A stretch of DNA of 43,724 nucleotides from Brevinematales bacterium (GTDB taxonomy: Bacteria; Spirochaetota; Brevinematia; Brevinematales; JAOACQ01), in NCBI GenBank assembly GCA_020052515.1, contig JAGVOW010000002.1:1-43724 (forward strand). Direction: 5' to 3'. Shown here piece after piece: positions 1 through 7,899 of this stretch. Within the stretch, counting starts at the first letter, position 1, and the number at the start of each line of letters is the position of its first letter. A model generated the notes under the pieces. It was not told the origin of the DNA. It saw only the letters and a program-made list of their open reading frames with translations, and searched no databases. A program made the position numbers and the translations under genes.

Positions 1-405
1 ATAAATAAAGTCTGGATCAAGACAGGCTTCTTCCAGATGATAAAGTTCGGCCTGGTAGGAGTTTTAAACACCGCGATCGGCTGGGGAACTTTTTTTGTTT
101 TATTTCATTTCTTTTCTTTCAATTATGTCCTGGCGAATACAATCGGCAATATTCTGGGCTTTATCAATAGCTTTTTCTGGAACAAGTTCTGGACTTTTAA
201 AAGCAAAGATTTACGCTATGAAGAAATGTTCCTCTTTATCCTTGTGTTTCTTATCTGCCTGGCAGTCCAGTCTGGAATTCTCATTGTTTTTAAAGAAGTC
301 TTTAAATGGAACGTTTACCTTTCTCAAATTATCTCAATGGTTATTTATACCTTGCTGAATTTCATCGGCAATAAATGGTTCACTTTCCGGAAAGCAAAAG
401 CCTGA
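1..405 (+). CDS. GtrA-like membrane protein, 5' end cut by the window edge
   Basis: GtrA family (PF04138-type) proteins are small, four-helix inner-membrane proteins thought to move undecaprenyl-phosphate-linked sugars across the membrane for cell-surface glycosylation. The motif FGLVGVLNTAIGWGTFF near the first ATG, the GNILGFINSFFWNKFWTF loop and the final NFIGNKWFTFR are typical of the family. Four hydrophobic segments are visible. The reading frame is open without a stop from base 1; the ATG at 37 would give 122 residues, but the upstream codons (INKVWIKTGFFQ) read like genuine N-terminal protein, so the true start is probably outside the window. A decayed stretch follows, and a coding remnant on the other strand ends 9 bp downstream. 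It fits with the surface-glycan genes at 1119-3762. Confidence 0.85.
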   Translation: MNKVWIKTGFFQMIKFGLVGVLNTAIGWGTFFVLFHFFSFNYVLANTIGNILGFINSFFWNKFWTFKSKDLRYEEMFLFILVFLICLAVQSGILIVFKEVFKWNVYLSQIISMVIYTLLNFIGNKWFTFRKAKA

Positions 406-414
406 GAAAGAGAT

Positions 415-600
415 TTATAATTTTTTAATTTCATTGAATATTTCTCTTGCGCTCTTATCACCGAATATTTTATCTTTTAGATGTACATAATCTTCTTTCT
501 GAGATAAAATCTCTTTTATAAAAAGGGGAAATACTTTAATAAGGCTAAAGGTTAAAAGCCTTTTCTTCCTTTTCTTTTTCCCTTTCCCAGGCTTTTGAAA
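415..600 (-). pseudogene. Possible C-terminal remnant of a coding region
   Basis: On the minus strand an open frame of about 61 codons runs from just after a stop near 601 to a stop at 415-417. It has no good start. Its last 30 residues (ending KIFGDKSAREIFNEIKKL) look like real, amphipathic protein sequence, while the beginning is a low-complexity lysine/arginine run. It may be the tail of a lost glycan-related gene, converging on gtrA with a 9-bp gap. The family is not recognised; it could also be chance. Confidence 0.35.
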
Positions 601-611
601 TCAACCGCGCA

Positions 612-726
612 GGGTTTTAAATGAATATCAAACAGAGCGAGCAAACCACGGATGGTTTGCGCTCCGGCGGTCCAAACAAGGATGTTTATAAAGCCGGGCG
701 CGACGTTTGATATTCATTTAAAACCC
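612..726. mobile_element. MITE-like element with 22-bp terminal inverted repeats
   Basis: Bases 612-633 (starting GGGTTTTAAATG) and 705-726 are perfect inverted repeats of 22 bp, enclosing 71 bp. Inside, GAGC (635-638) plus GCAAACCA (641-648) pairs with TGGTTTGC plus GCTC (653-664), with a 2-nt bulge. A GCA triplet flanks each end (609-611 and 727-729), which could be a 3-bp target duplication. There is no coding capacity. It could be a non-autonomous transposable element or a large structured intergenic repeat; only one copy lies in each arm. Confidence 0.55.
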
Positions 727-820
727 GCAGCAAATGTTTCAACAGCGACGCGCTCTCCCGAGCGCAACTTCCTATCTCTTTAACTAAATTCGATTTTTTC
801 ATAACTTTTTCATAAAACTT
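727..820. other. Intergenic stretch with a small hairpin
   Basis: No gene is visible. A 6-bp stem GCGCTC (750-755) / GAGCGC (760-765) with a TCCC loop lies here, followed by AT-rich sequence with no U-tract directly after the stem, so it is not a convincing terminator. Confidence 0.4.
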
Positions 821-849
821 TTGACATTACCCTTTTGTATATTTAAGAT
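821..849 (+). promoter_or_regulatory. Candidate sigma70-like promoter
   Basis: TTGACA (821-826), a 17-bp spacer and TAAGAT (844-849) point into the vapC remnant and the membrane-protein genes beyond. The same TAAGAT box is found in the promoter of the OmpA-domain gene. It may be the old promoter of a lost antitoxin-toxin unit. Confidence 0.45.
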
Positions 850-854
850 ATTAG

Positions 855-1033
855 AAAAAAAAGCAAACGGAAAGCCCGCTCTATCTGGCTGGAAAAGCGT
901 TTGTAAAGTACAGGAAAGAAAAAGGAAACAAAACATTGGCGCGCATGCGGCGGCAACTGGAATGACATTGATTACAAGAGATATCCAGAGAGTTCGTTAT
1001 TATTTCCCAACGGTTGAACTTGTTAGCCCATAG
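855..1033 (+). pseudogene. VapC-type PIN toxin remnant with deletion and frameshift
   Basis: Two frames together give the C-terminal half of a VapC PIN-domain ribonuclease. The frame from 855 encodes SPLYLAGKAFVKYRKEKGN and KTL up to about 938. The frame shifted relative to it then encodes IGAHAAATGMTLITRDIQRV and YYFPTVELVSP to the TAG at 1031-1033. In related toxins these pieces are joined by a segment like (V)LPDFFIGAHA, which carries a catalytic Asp; here that segment is missing and the frame breaks there. The N-terminal half is absent too. The product cannot be an active nuclease. The gene lies between the MITE-like element and the membrane-glycan genes. Confidence 0.7.
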
Positions 1034-1047
1034 TAGCTCAGCCTTTT

Positions 1048-1076
1048 TTGCCTATTTTTGGGAGCTATTATATACT
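1048..1076 (+). promoter_or_regulatory. Candidate promoter of the membrane-glycan gene pair
   Basis: TTGCCT (1048-1053), a 17-bp spacer and TATACT (1071-1076) lie 42 bp before the ATG at 1119. Transcription would start near 1083, leaving a leader of about 35 nt that contains the Shine-Dalgarno AAGGAAG (1104-1110). Confidence 0.5.
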
Positions 1077-1118
1077 ATTTTGTCTTAAGGAAGAAAAGCT
1101 TTTAAGGAAGGTTAAGAT

Positions 1119-2462
1119 ATGATTCTGAATAATCGAATCGGCTTGAAGAAACTGCTGGTTGTATTTGCCGCGATCATTCCCGTTGTTTATTTTTTCTGGA
1201 ATATTTATTTATACGCTGTCAATATTCCTTATAATGATGATTATGATACTGTTCTGGGGTTTATGAACCAGTTTTTAAATGTGGGGGGGCTGAAAGAACG
1301 CTTTGATCTCATTGCGGGGTTCTGGAATGACCATCGTATAGCTTTTAATAAAATAGTCATCGTGCTTATGTATCATTTGATGGGGCACATTGATTTAAAG
1401 TGGATGATTTTTATAGGGAATATGGGACTGATTTTGATGATCGGGAGTGTTTTTCAGGCTTTTAAAGTTAAAGAAAACAAGCTTCTTTATTTTTTACCCG
1501 CGCTGTTTCTTTTCTTTCAGCCGATGTACAGCGAAAATAGTTTTTTTGCAGGAGCATCTTTAGCAAATTTTTACATTATGTCTTTTGGTTTTTTAGCTCT
1601 GGCGCTTTTGGACAAAAAAGAACAAAAAGTGGTTTCTTTTATTTTAGCAATTCTTTTCGCGGTACTTTCTTATTATAGCCTGAGAAATGGCATTCTGTTC
1701 TTGGCTTTAGGTTTGTTTATGCTTATCTGCCAGAAAAGGTACCGGGAAAGCGCTTTTTGGTTATTCATTTCCATAGCGGCAGTTTTATTTTACCAATTCT
1801 ATAATGTCGCGCCGGCAGCCGCTTCAGCTTCTTCCATTCTCTCACTTTTTAATCTAAAGGAAATGGGCAGGATGATCCTTTATTTTCTGGTATTCATAGG
1901 CAATAATTTTGGGACTAATTTTTCAGCCGGCTTTGGAAGCGGCAGTAAACTGGTACAAATGGTATCCTTCTCGATGCCTGTGATCGCCGGCTTAGCTGTC
2001 TGCGCCTACTTTATTTATTTGACTATTATGCAGTATTACAAGAAAAATATTTTGATCTATTCGCTTTTTCTTTTTCTTTTCTTAACAGCGATTGGCGCCT
2101 CAATAGATAGGGGAGGCGGCCTGGGATTAGCGCAAGCGCTTACTTCCCGTTACAGGGTTGTAACCATCCTGTTTTTTATTCTGGCCTATTTGTCATTCAT
2201 AGAAATATTGGGAAACAGCGCGCGGAAAAAAGTTTTCTTTACTATCGCGATGGTTCTCAGCTTGCTGTTTAATGTTTTCACTTACATCTTAAAGCACAAA
2301 CCCATTCTAAGACATAGAGAAGACCTGATTGTCAGTTTAAATCAATGGATAAAAATAGGCAAAGGCATTGATCCATTGGCGCATCCCTATCCTTATGCCA
2401 ATGTTATTCTGGCAGAATCTGTAAAGAGAAAAATTTATATTGTTCCTGAAATTAGAAAATAG
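1119..2462 (+). CDS. Polytopic membrane protein, putative GT-C type glycosyltransferase
   Basis: A 447-residue protein with about ten to twelve hydrophobic helices. After the first helix comes an acidic loop (YNDDYD, near residue 40), then WNDHR. An Asp-rich first extracytoplasmic loop of this kind is characteristic of GT-C fold enzymes, which use polyprenyl-phosphate sugars outside the membrane; the assignment here rests on topology, not on a recognised family. The ATG at 1119 has AAGGAAG 8 bp upstream. The C-terminal tail after the last helix is soluble. The gene runs directly into the O-antigen ligase-like gene (49 bp from stop to its preferred ATG), so the two are probably one transcript for a surface polysaccharide or glycoprotein. 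It could alternatively be a polymerase or an uncharacterised membrane protein. Confidence 0.6.
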   Translation: MILNNRIGLKKLLVVFAAIIPVVYFFWNIYLYAVNIPYNDDYDTVLGFMNQFLNVGGLKERFDLIAGFWNDHRIAFNKIVIVLMYHLMGHIDLKWMIFIGNMGLILMIGSVFQAFKVKENKLLYFLPALFLFFQPMYSENSFFAGASLANFYIMSFGFLALALLDKKEQKVVSFILAILFAVLSYYSLRNGILFLALGLFMLICQKRYRESAFWLFISIAAVLFYQFYNVAPAAASASSILSLFNLKEMGRMILYFLVFIGNNFGTNFSAGFGSGSKLVQMVSFSMPVIAGLAVCAYFIYLTIMQYYKKNILIYSLFLFLFLTAIGASIDRGGGLGLAQALTSRYRVVTILFFILAYLSFIEILGNSARKKVFFTIAMVLSLLFNVFTYILKHKPILRHREDLIVSLNQWIKIGKGIDPLAHPYPYANVILAESVKRKIYIVPEIRK

Positions 2463-2511
2463 TAAAATACAGAGAACCGTCTTCAAAGCCGGATTTTTTG
2501 CGGAGCTTTCC

Positions 2512-3762
2512 ATGCGAGCATTAACAACCATTCTTCTTGCTTTATTTCTCTTTTTTAATCTGGCCCTTCCGAAAGCGGGAACAAAGCTGGAAGGATTTCC
2601 TCTTTATGTTTCCTTAATTCTGGCTTTCGTGTTTTTTGTGCTGATCATTCCTCGTTTCTTGAAAAACAGGAAAGAAAATGAAGAAAAAATGGTTTTGTTT
2701 TATCTACTTTCTTTGATCATTGTTTTTTTTGCGGCTTTTTTCTTTTTTCATTCTTTTCATCCGGATTTTAAAAAAAATTTTCTGGACGTGACGCCTTATA
2801 TGGTTTCTTTATCCTCCATTTTATTTGTTTTTCTGGCCAAATATTATCCTGATCGATTGACATTATTCAAAAATGTGATTGTTTGCTCTTTTTTCTTAGT
2901 GACAGTTTATGGATTGATCCAGAAAATATTCGGCGATGTCAGGACTATTATACCAGGCATTACTTTTAATTTCGCTGAGGCTATGGAAATTCCTTCCTGG
3001 TGGAGTAAAAGCAGTTATATCCATTCCCTGAACTATATCAAGCTTACTTCAACCTATCAAAACGGAAACCTTTTTGGTGTAAATTACCTGGTGCTGTCCT
3101 GGTTTGCCTTTTATTTCTTAAAAGAAAAAAAAGATTGGATTGGGCGGATCGTTTTAATTCTTTCTCTTGCCGCTTTTGTCATCATTTGTTTACTCACTGC
3201 TTCCAGGACTGTTTACGCGGGCCTCTTGTTTTCCGGAATTCTTTTTTATATTCTTATGTTCAAAAAAGTCCTATTGGACAATAAAAAACAGAATGAAAAA
3301 AAATACTTTTTTATTGGATTATCAATCGCGGCCTTGATTTTAGCGATAAGCGCCTTTCTCTTTATCCCGCCCTTGAACTATTCTATTTCCAAAATCATAT
3401 TTAAGACGCGTTTGCTTGAAGACCCAAGAATAAAGGAGTTAACCTCTTATTTAAAGTACATCTGGGACCACAAACTGCTTTTTCAATTTCTTTTCGGCTC
3501 CATTTGGAACCCTCTCCCGGCTGGTGGAGCTTATGAAGTAACACTCGCAGCGATATTTGTGAAATTTGGCCTGATATTTACCAGTGTTTTTATCACGGCA
3601 ATTGTTTACTTTATGAAGAAACTAAAACTAACGTTATATAATATCGGTTTGTTTTCTTATATTTTCGCTTCTCTCTTTGACGGGGCGTTCTGGCTTCCTC
3701 CGACACCGATCAATTTTTTTACTTTCCTGGGAGTCAGTTATTTTGCCTTGAGGCAGAAATAA
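2512..3762 (+). CDS. O-antigen ligase/polymerase-like membrane protein
   Basis: About ten to twelve hydrophobic helices with a larger periplasmic loop, as in the Wzy/WaaL superfamily, which polymerises or ligates lipid-linked glycans on the periplasmic face. Two family-like motifs are visible: TYQNGNLFGVNYL, resembling the (F/Y)xNPNxxG motif, and LTASRTVYAGLLFS, resembling the SRG/SRT helix of the ligase core. The open frame extends back to a TTG at 2440 overlapping the upstream gene, but the ATG at 2512 has GGAG (2502-2505) 6 bp before it and begins the first helix, so I use it (416 residues). Its 3' end overlaps the convergent MFS gene by 29 bp. Whether it acts as ligase or polymerase cannot be told from sequence alone. 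Confidence 0.7.
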   Translation: MRALTTILLALFLFFNLALPKAGTKLEGFPLYVSLILAFVFFVLIIPRFLKNRKENEEKMVLFYLLSLIIVFFAAFFFFHSFHPDFKKNFLDVTPYMVSLSSILFVFLAKYYPDRLTLFKNVIVCSFFLVTVYGLIQKIFGDVRTIIPGITFNFAEAMEIPSWWSKSSYIHSLNYIKLTSTYQNGNLFGVNYLVLSWFAFYFLKEKKDWIGRIVLILSLAAFVIICLLTASRTVYAGLLFSGILFYILMFKKVLLDNKKQNEKKYFFIGLSIAALILAISAFLFIPPLNYSISKIIFKTRLLEDPRIKELTSYLKYIWDHKLLFQFLFGSIWNPLPAGGAYEVTLAAIFVKFGLIFTSVFITAIVYFMKKLKLTLYNIGLFSYIFASLFDGAFWLPPTPINFFTFLGVSYFALRQK

Positions 3763-4951
3763 CTTCCCTCTCTATTCTGAAAAAAACTAAAATCCCTACA
3801 AAGACCACAAGAGACAAAAGCGCGGGAGTTCCCCAGAAAATGGAATAGCTGTTCATTCTTATCCCATTCTGTATAGCGCCCGAAACATCCATCATTCTAC
3901 CTGCGCAAAAATTCCCCAGGAATCCGGCCAGGCCTCCTGTAATTAAACAAAAAAGCTGCTGAACCCCTGCCCGGGAGCGCTTATCGCAATGGCTGTCCAG
4001 ATAAATGAATAGGGCTGTAAAGAAGAAGGTATAAGTCAAGCCATGGACGCTGATCGCTGCAATCAGAAGAAAAGGCGGGCCTCCAAGGGCAAAAACGGCA
4101 AAACGAAATACTTCCAGGAAAACACCCAACAGAAAGACTTTTTTAAAACCGAAGCGGGATAAAGAAAACCCCAAAAGGCTCATAGCAAATATCTCCGGAA
4201 TCTGGCCGATGCTTAAGACAGGCAGGATCGATTGTTCGCTGAAGCCAAGCTGTTTCAGGAACGGGGCTCCTCCAAAGAAATAAAAGCGGTCCACAAAAGA
4301 AATAAAAAATCCGAACAGCGATAAAATCAAAATTTCCGGCCGGATTAAAACTTTGAGCGACTCAACAGGAATAAAACTCGGCTTTTCTTTCCGCCCATCA
4401 TAGCTGGAAGGAATTGTCCAGACATAAAAACCCAATAGGAGCGAAGAAACAGCGGAAATCTTAAAAATATCCGGCAAGTGAGAAGAAACCCCGCCGTTAT
4501 TTCTCAGCCAGAGCAGGCCAAACACCCATGCGGCGGCTATCCAGCCGATGGTGCCCCAAACGCGTATCCTACCGAAATGATTCCGATTGTCCGGCAAGTG
4601 ATGAAAAGTAACCGCATTTGCCAGAGCCATAGTCGGCCCAAATGTAAGTGAATAAGCCATGTAAACAAAAAGAACCGGCAAAAAATCTTTCTGAAAAGAA
4701 AATAAAATAATGATTACCGCGGAGAATAGATGCAAAAACCCAAGAAGCTTTTCGGCGCTTAAAACCCTGTCCGCGATAAAAGCGCCGATAAGGGGGGAAA
4801 CAAAAGCGGCAATGGAAGACATGCTCAGGATAATTCCAATTTGGGCGCCGCTGAAATGCAGGTAATCCTTTAAATACAAGCTCATAACCGGCATTGTCGC
4901 GCCCGGCACAAAAAGCTGTAGAAACATAACAATGGAAAGCGACACCTTCAT
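3734..4951 (-). CDS. MFS transporter, nucleoside:H+ symporter-like
   Basis: A 405-residue, 12-helix major facilitator protein. The N-terminal half resembles NupG/XapB-type nucleoside symporters: MFLQLFVPGA in helix 1, then HFSGAQIGIILSMSSIAAF, IADRVLSAEKLLGFLH, and FGRIRVWGTIGWIAA before helix 5. The family imports nucleosides with protons, but distant members have unknown substrates. The frame stays open to an ATG at 5014, which would overlap the GH13 gene by 55 bp; the ATG at 4951 starts right before helix 1, as in NupG, and lies 8 bp after the GH13 stop, so I prefer it. It is the last gene of the DUF2723-GH13-MFS operon, so a sugar or glucan product is also a possible substrate. It converges with the O-antigen ligase-like gene. 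Confidence 0.75.
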   Translation of the reverse strand: MKVSLSIVMFLQLFVPGATMPVMSLYLKDYLHFSGAQIGIILSMSSIAAFVSPLIGAFIADRVLSAEKLLGFLHLFSAVIIILFSFQKDFLPVLFVYMAYSLTFGPTMALANAVTFHHLPDNRNHFGRIRVWGTIGWIAAAWVFGLLWLRNNGGVSSHLPDIFKISAVSSLLLGFYVWTIPSSYDGRKEKPSFIPVESLKVLIRPEILILSLFGFFISFVDRFYFFGGAPFLKQLGFSEQSILPVLSIGQIPEIFAMSLLGFSLSRFGFKKVFLLGVFLEVFRFAVFALGGPPFLLIAAISVHGLTYTFFFTALFIYLDSHCDKRSRAGVQQLFCLITGGLAGFLGNFCAGRMMDVSGAIQNGIRMNSYSIFWGTPALLSLVVFVGILVFFRIEREVISASRQNN

Positions 4952-4959
4952 GCCTTGTT

Positions 4960-6261
4960 TCAAAAAGGGCTTCCCGCGATCAAAATTTTCACTCCGCAGG
5001 GAGGCAACAAGCATTCATAAGGGTAAGCTGAATTTATAGGTGAGGATGATTCCAGATCCATAGAAATATCAAAGAACGCCGCGTTTTTACCAAAAACATC
5101 AGCTAAAGCAGGAAAGATAAAGCTCTGGGATTGTTTCCAGTCCCGATTGAATAGAAAAAGCGCCTTCTCCTTTTTATTCCTGGATGTTTTCAAAAAAGCA
5201 AGGGCAAGGGGATTGTTCTGCTTCCAGATTTCATTGTCGCTTTCTTCGTTAAAAATAGAGTGTCTTTTTTTTGTTTCATTCACCCTTTTGATAAAAGCGG
5301 TTAAATCATAATTCACGCTTTCCCAGTCAGAAGGCAGCATCTTGACCACATCCAGCTTTTTCTGAAATCCGTATTCAAAGCCGATAGGCATCATCCAGCC
5401 GGATGAAAAAAAAGCGGTAAAAATAGTTTTTTGCTTTACTCCTTCCTGATTGTTCTTCAGCTCTTCCGAAAGGCGTATGGTGTCATGCGACTCAGGAAAA
5501 GCAATGGAAGAGACCACTTTTTTGGTTTGGTTGTATTGTTCCAGAAGCCAGGGGGCTTCCATGTCCCACCACTTGGCGCTGTTAAAAATAAAATCAAAAC
5601 CTGCTTTTGCCAGCGCTAATGTCTGCTCAATATTGCATCCCAGGCTCTCCGCGAAAAAGACGCTGTCTTTCCTCTTTTTTTTAGCCGCCTGGATCAAATA
5701 AACCCAGAGTTCCGCCGGCACTTGATAAGCCGCGTCGGCCCGGAAGCCATCAAAACCCTTCTCAATGTAAAAAATTACCAGGTTTTTCCAGTACTCCCAG
5801 ATACTATATTTATCCGGTGAATTCTCATTATCCACTTCAGCCAGGTCGCCCCACTCTATCCATTGTCCATTGTCCCATGCGCCGGGGCTTTTGATCCCGC
5901 CTTTTTCGTTTTTTTTATACCAGTTAGGGTGCTCTTCGGTAAAGGGATGATCCTTTGCCGTGTGATTGATCACCAGATCCATCATTACTTTGAGTCCCCT
6001 TTTATGCGCTTCGGAAAGCATGGCTTCCATTTGTTTCATAGGGGAAAGCACGGAAGACTCATCCATGAAAAGCGGATTAAAAGCATAATAATCCTTCGGC
6101 GCGTAAAGGCTTCCTGAAAATCCCGGATAATGAAAAGGATTGATGTAAATCCAATTAAAACCCATAGCTTTGATTCGATCAAAATGGCTATTCCAATCCT
6201 GCATTCTCCCCACAAGGCGGGGAAAAAGATTGTAAATTCGCGCGCCTTCCTGAGCGGGCAT
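4960..6261 (-). CDS. GH13 alpha-amylase-family glycoside hydrolase or transferase
   Basis: A 433-residue (beta/alpha)8 enzyme with all four GH13 signature regions: I, DLVINH (residues 95-100); II, GFRADAA with nucleophile Asp175; III, FFAESLG with acid/base Glu205; IV, PESHD with Asp260. The start RIYNLFPRLVGRM, then INPFHYPGFSGSLY and the DYYAFNPLF segment, resemble, from memory, the alpha-amylase domain fused to GlgE-type maltosyltransferases in some proteobacteria; here it is free-standing. There is no signal peptide, so it is probably cytoplasmic and acts on alpha-1,4-glucan or maltodextrin. A short C-terminal beta domain ends LPPCGVKILIAGSPF. AGGAG (6267-6271) precedes the ATG by 5 bp, immediately after a C/G-run palindrome. 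Substrate and hydrolase versus transferase activity are open. Confidence 0.85.
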   Translation of the reverse strand: MPAQEGARIYNLFPRLVGRMQDWNSHFDRIKAMGFNWIYINPFHYPGFSGSLYAPKDYYAFNPLFMDESSVLSPMKQMEAMLSEAHKRGLKVMMDLVINHTAKDHPFTEEHPNWYKKNEKGGIKSPGAWDNGQWIEWGDLAEVDNENSPDKYSIWEYWKNLVIFYIEKGFDGFRADAAYQVPAELWVYLIQAAKKKRKDSVFFAESLGCNIEQTLALAKAGFDFIFNSAKWWDMEAPWLLEQYNQTKKVVSSIAFPESHDTIRLSEELKNNQEGVKQKTIFTAFFSSGWMMPIGFEYGFQKKLDVVKMLPSDWESVNYDLTAFIKRVNETKKRHSIFNEESDNEIWKQNNPLALAFLKTSRNKKEKALFLFNRDWKQSQSFIFPALADVFGKNAAFFDISMDLESSSPINSAYPYECLLPPCGVKILIAGSPF

Positions 6262-6273
6262 AGTTGCTCCTGG

Positions 6274-6308
6274 AACCCCCTAACCCCCTTAAAGGGGGGT
6301 AGGGGGTT
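6274..6308. repeat. C-run/G-run palindromic intergenic repeat, copy 1
   Basis: AACCCCCTAACCCCCTTAAA is followed by a near-complement ending AGGGGGTT, with one mismatch in the arms. It fills the 50-bp gap between the DUF2723 and GH13 genes. It belongs to the widespread class of CCCCC...AAGGGGG intergenic elements. It sits inside an operon and has no T-tract, so it is not an obvious terminator, but it could shape or stabilise mRNA. Confidence 0.7.
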
Positions 6309-6311
6309 TGT

Positions 6312-7781
6312 CTATGTACTTCGTTTAAAGGAAATTTTCTTGCTGCTGAGGTCAAGAAAGAATTGGAACCCAAAAGCGATATAAAGAGCGACTAGCATAT
6401 GAAGCTGGGAAAAATATTGTTTTTGAATAGAAACTGTCCTGGCATCCAGCTCAAAATTAATAAACTTAATGAGCAATAAGTAAGAAATAACAATAGCTCC
6501 CAGTGTATAAAGCGCCCATATCTTTTCTTTGAAGAAAAGGTAAACTATCCCTATTCCCGCTACAAGCATGTGGATCCATGTAAACTGCTTCACAGTCACC
6601 ATAAATACCGTGTAAATCTGCCCCGCCAGATTATTGAACTCACTGCCGCCGCCCATTCCGTATTGCTTACGCATCATATGATTAAAAAGGACATCCAATG
6701 TCTGCGTATCTCCCCAGCTTAAGGGTTTTGGATCCGGAAGAGGCGCTAAAGCCTTTGCCCTAACCACCAGGTAAAGATAAAGAGTCATGGCAAAAATAAA
6801 CATCCAGATTCCCATCATAAAGGTTTCAAAAAACTGGTCTACCCAATTTTCCTCTGTTTTTAGAAGCTTGACGGAAATAGTATAAACCGTCAGGGAAACA
6901 GGAAGTAGAAAAATAGAGAATAAAATAGCGGGAACATTTTCCTTGAGAATGAGGGGATTAAAATAGCCCTGCTTCAAAAACAAATAAACGCTTACCGCTC
7001 CTGCGATGAGAAACAGGATAACCACCGTGCTTCTCTGTTTTAATTCCTGCTTAAATTTCTCATTTCTGTCAGAAACAACAATAAACATTGCCGCCGGCAG
7101 AAGAATCAATGCATAAGCGACTATAAACCACAAGGGCAATTGATGCACTGTAAGGGAAAGCCCCATCATAAATCCCAGCAATATAGTCATCCTCTGCGCG
7201 AAATGAAGCTTACCCTCATTTCGAAAAGCAATGATTTCTTCGTACCATCGTATCATTACCAAAAGCAAGGCCGCTACCAACAGGGTATTCAGAGGATAAA
7301 ATTTCCCGCTCCCGGAGGATTGGCTCCAGAAATCATAAGAAAAAGCAAAAACAAAAGCCGCCGCGATAGCGGGAAGATGGACAAACAAGGATATTTTCCC
7401 TTCATCCCGGTTGAGCCCCAAAAGTTTCAACATAAACAGAAAGAAAAAGAAAATCGCAAAGGCACCGCTAAAAGCCACATAAACATTGACCCGGTAAGCA
7501 ATGTCGCCTATGGGTAAAAAAGTAAAAAGCTTTCCAATAATACCGTAAAGCGGATATCCAGGCGGATGACACGCTCCCATATTGTAAACTTCGGTCGTCA
7601 ATTCCCCGCTGTCTCCCGCGATCACGCTGGGAGCCTGCGTCTTGATAAAAACGAAGAGGACAATCAAAGTAATAATAAAAGCAATCACAATATCAAACCA
7701 TTTAATGCGGTAAGGCTGATAGCCTTTTGGATAAATAGATTCAAACAGCTTACTTTCAACCGATGCGTTTGTCATGCTCAT
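6312..7781 (-). CDS. DUF2723 membrane protein, putative GT-C glycosyltransferase
   Basis: A 489-residue polytopic protein of the DUF2723 (PF11028, TMEM260-like) family, related to protein O-mannosyltransferases. The diagnostic block follows the first helix: APSVIAGDSGELTTEV (GDSGE at residues 56-60, with the acidic residues expected of GT-C catalysis) and CHPPGYPLYGIIGKLF (HPPGYPLY at 72-79), then AYRVNVYVAFSGA. About ten further helices follow. The family is predicted to transfer sugars from polyprenyl carriers to exported substrates; the substrate here is unknown. ATG at 7781 has GGAGG (7792-7796) 10 bp before it; a second Met two codons in is possible. It heads the operon with the GH13 and MFS genes and has its own promoter candidate at 7837-7865. 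Confidence 0.8.
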   Translation of the reverse strand: MSMTNASVESKLFESIYPKGYQPYRIKWFDIVIAFIITLIVLFVFIKTQAPSVIAGDSGELTTEVYNMGACHPPGYPLYGIIGKLFTFLPIGDIAYRVNVYVAFSGAFAIFFFFLFMLKLLGLNRDEGKISLFVHLPAIAAAFVFAFSYDFWSQSSGSGKFYPLNTLLVAALLLVMIRWYEEIIAFRNEGKLHFAQRMTILLGFMMGLSLTVHQLPLWFIVAYALILLPAAMFIVVSDRNEKFKQELKQRSTVVILFLIAGAVSVYLFLKQGYFNPLILKENVPAILFSIFLLPVSLTVYTISVKLLKTEENWVDQFFETFMMGIWMFIFAMTLYLYLVVRAKALAPLPDPKPLSWGDTQTLDVLFNHMMRKQYGMGGGSEFNNLAGQIYTVFMVTVKQFTWIHMLVAGIGIVYLFFKEKIWALYTLGAIVISYLLLIKFINFELDARTVSIQKQYFSQLHMLVALYIAFGFQFFLDLSSKKISFKRST

Positions 7782-7836
7782 AAATTCTCATCCTCCATTA
7801 CAGGCTTCAACACGTTCACACAACCCATTGGCTAAG

Positions 7837-7865
7837 ATTTTAAAACAGTTTTGTTTTTTTTGCAA
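7837..7865 (-). promoter_or_regulatory. Candidate promoter of the DUF2723-GH13-MFS operon
   Basis: Read on the minus strand, TTGCAA, a 17-bp spacer and TAAAAT. Transcription would begin near 7830, about 50 bp before the ATG. Its -35 box overlaps the T-run of the weak terminator-like hairpin after vapC. Confidence 0.5.
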
Positions 7866-7885
7866 AAAAAGCCTTTCGTTCAGGC
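7864..7885 (-). terminator. Weak intrinsic-terminator-like hairpin after vapC
   Basis: On the minus strand, GCCT-GAACGAA-AGGC followed by seven T. The stem is only 4 bp, so termination may be partial. It separates the VapBC unit from the DUF2723 operon. Confidence 0.4.
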
Positions 7886-7899
7886 AGTCAAAAAAGAGA

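Noticed and set aside
4960-6261. Calling the GH13 gene glgE
   Set aside because: It is far shorter than GlgE, lacks its extra domains, and has normal amylase-like signature regions; resemblance is to the amylase domain sometimes fused to GlgE.
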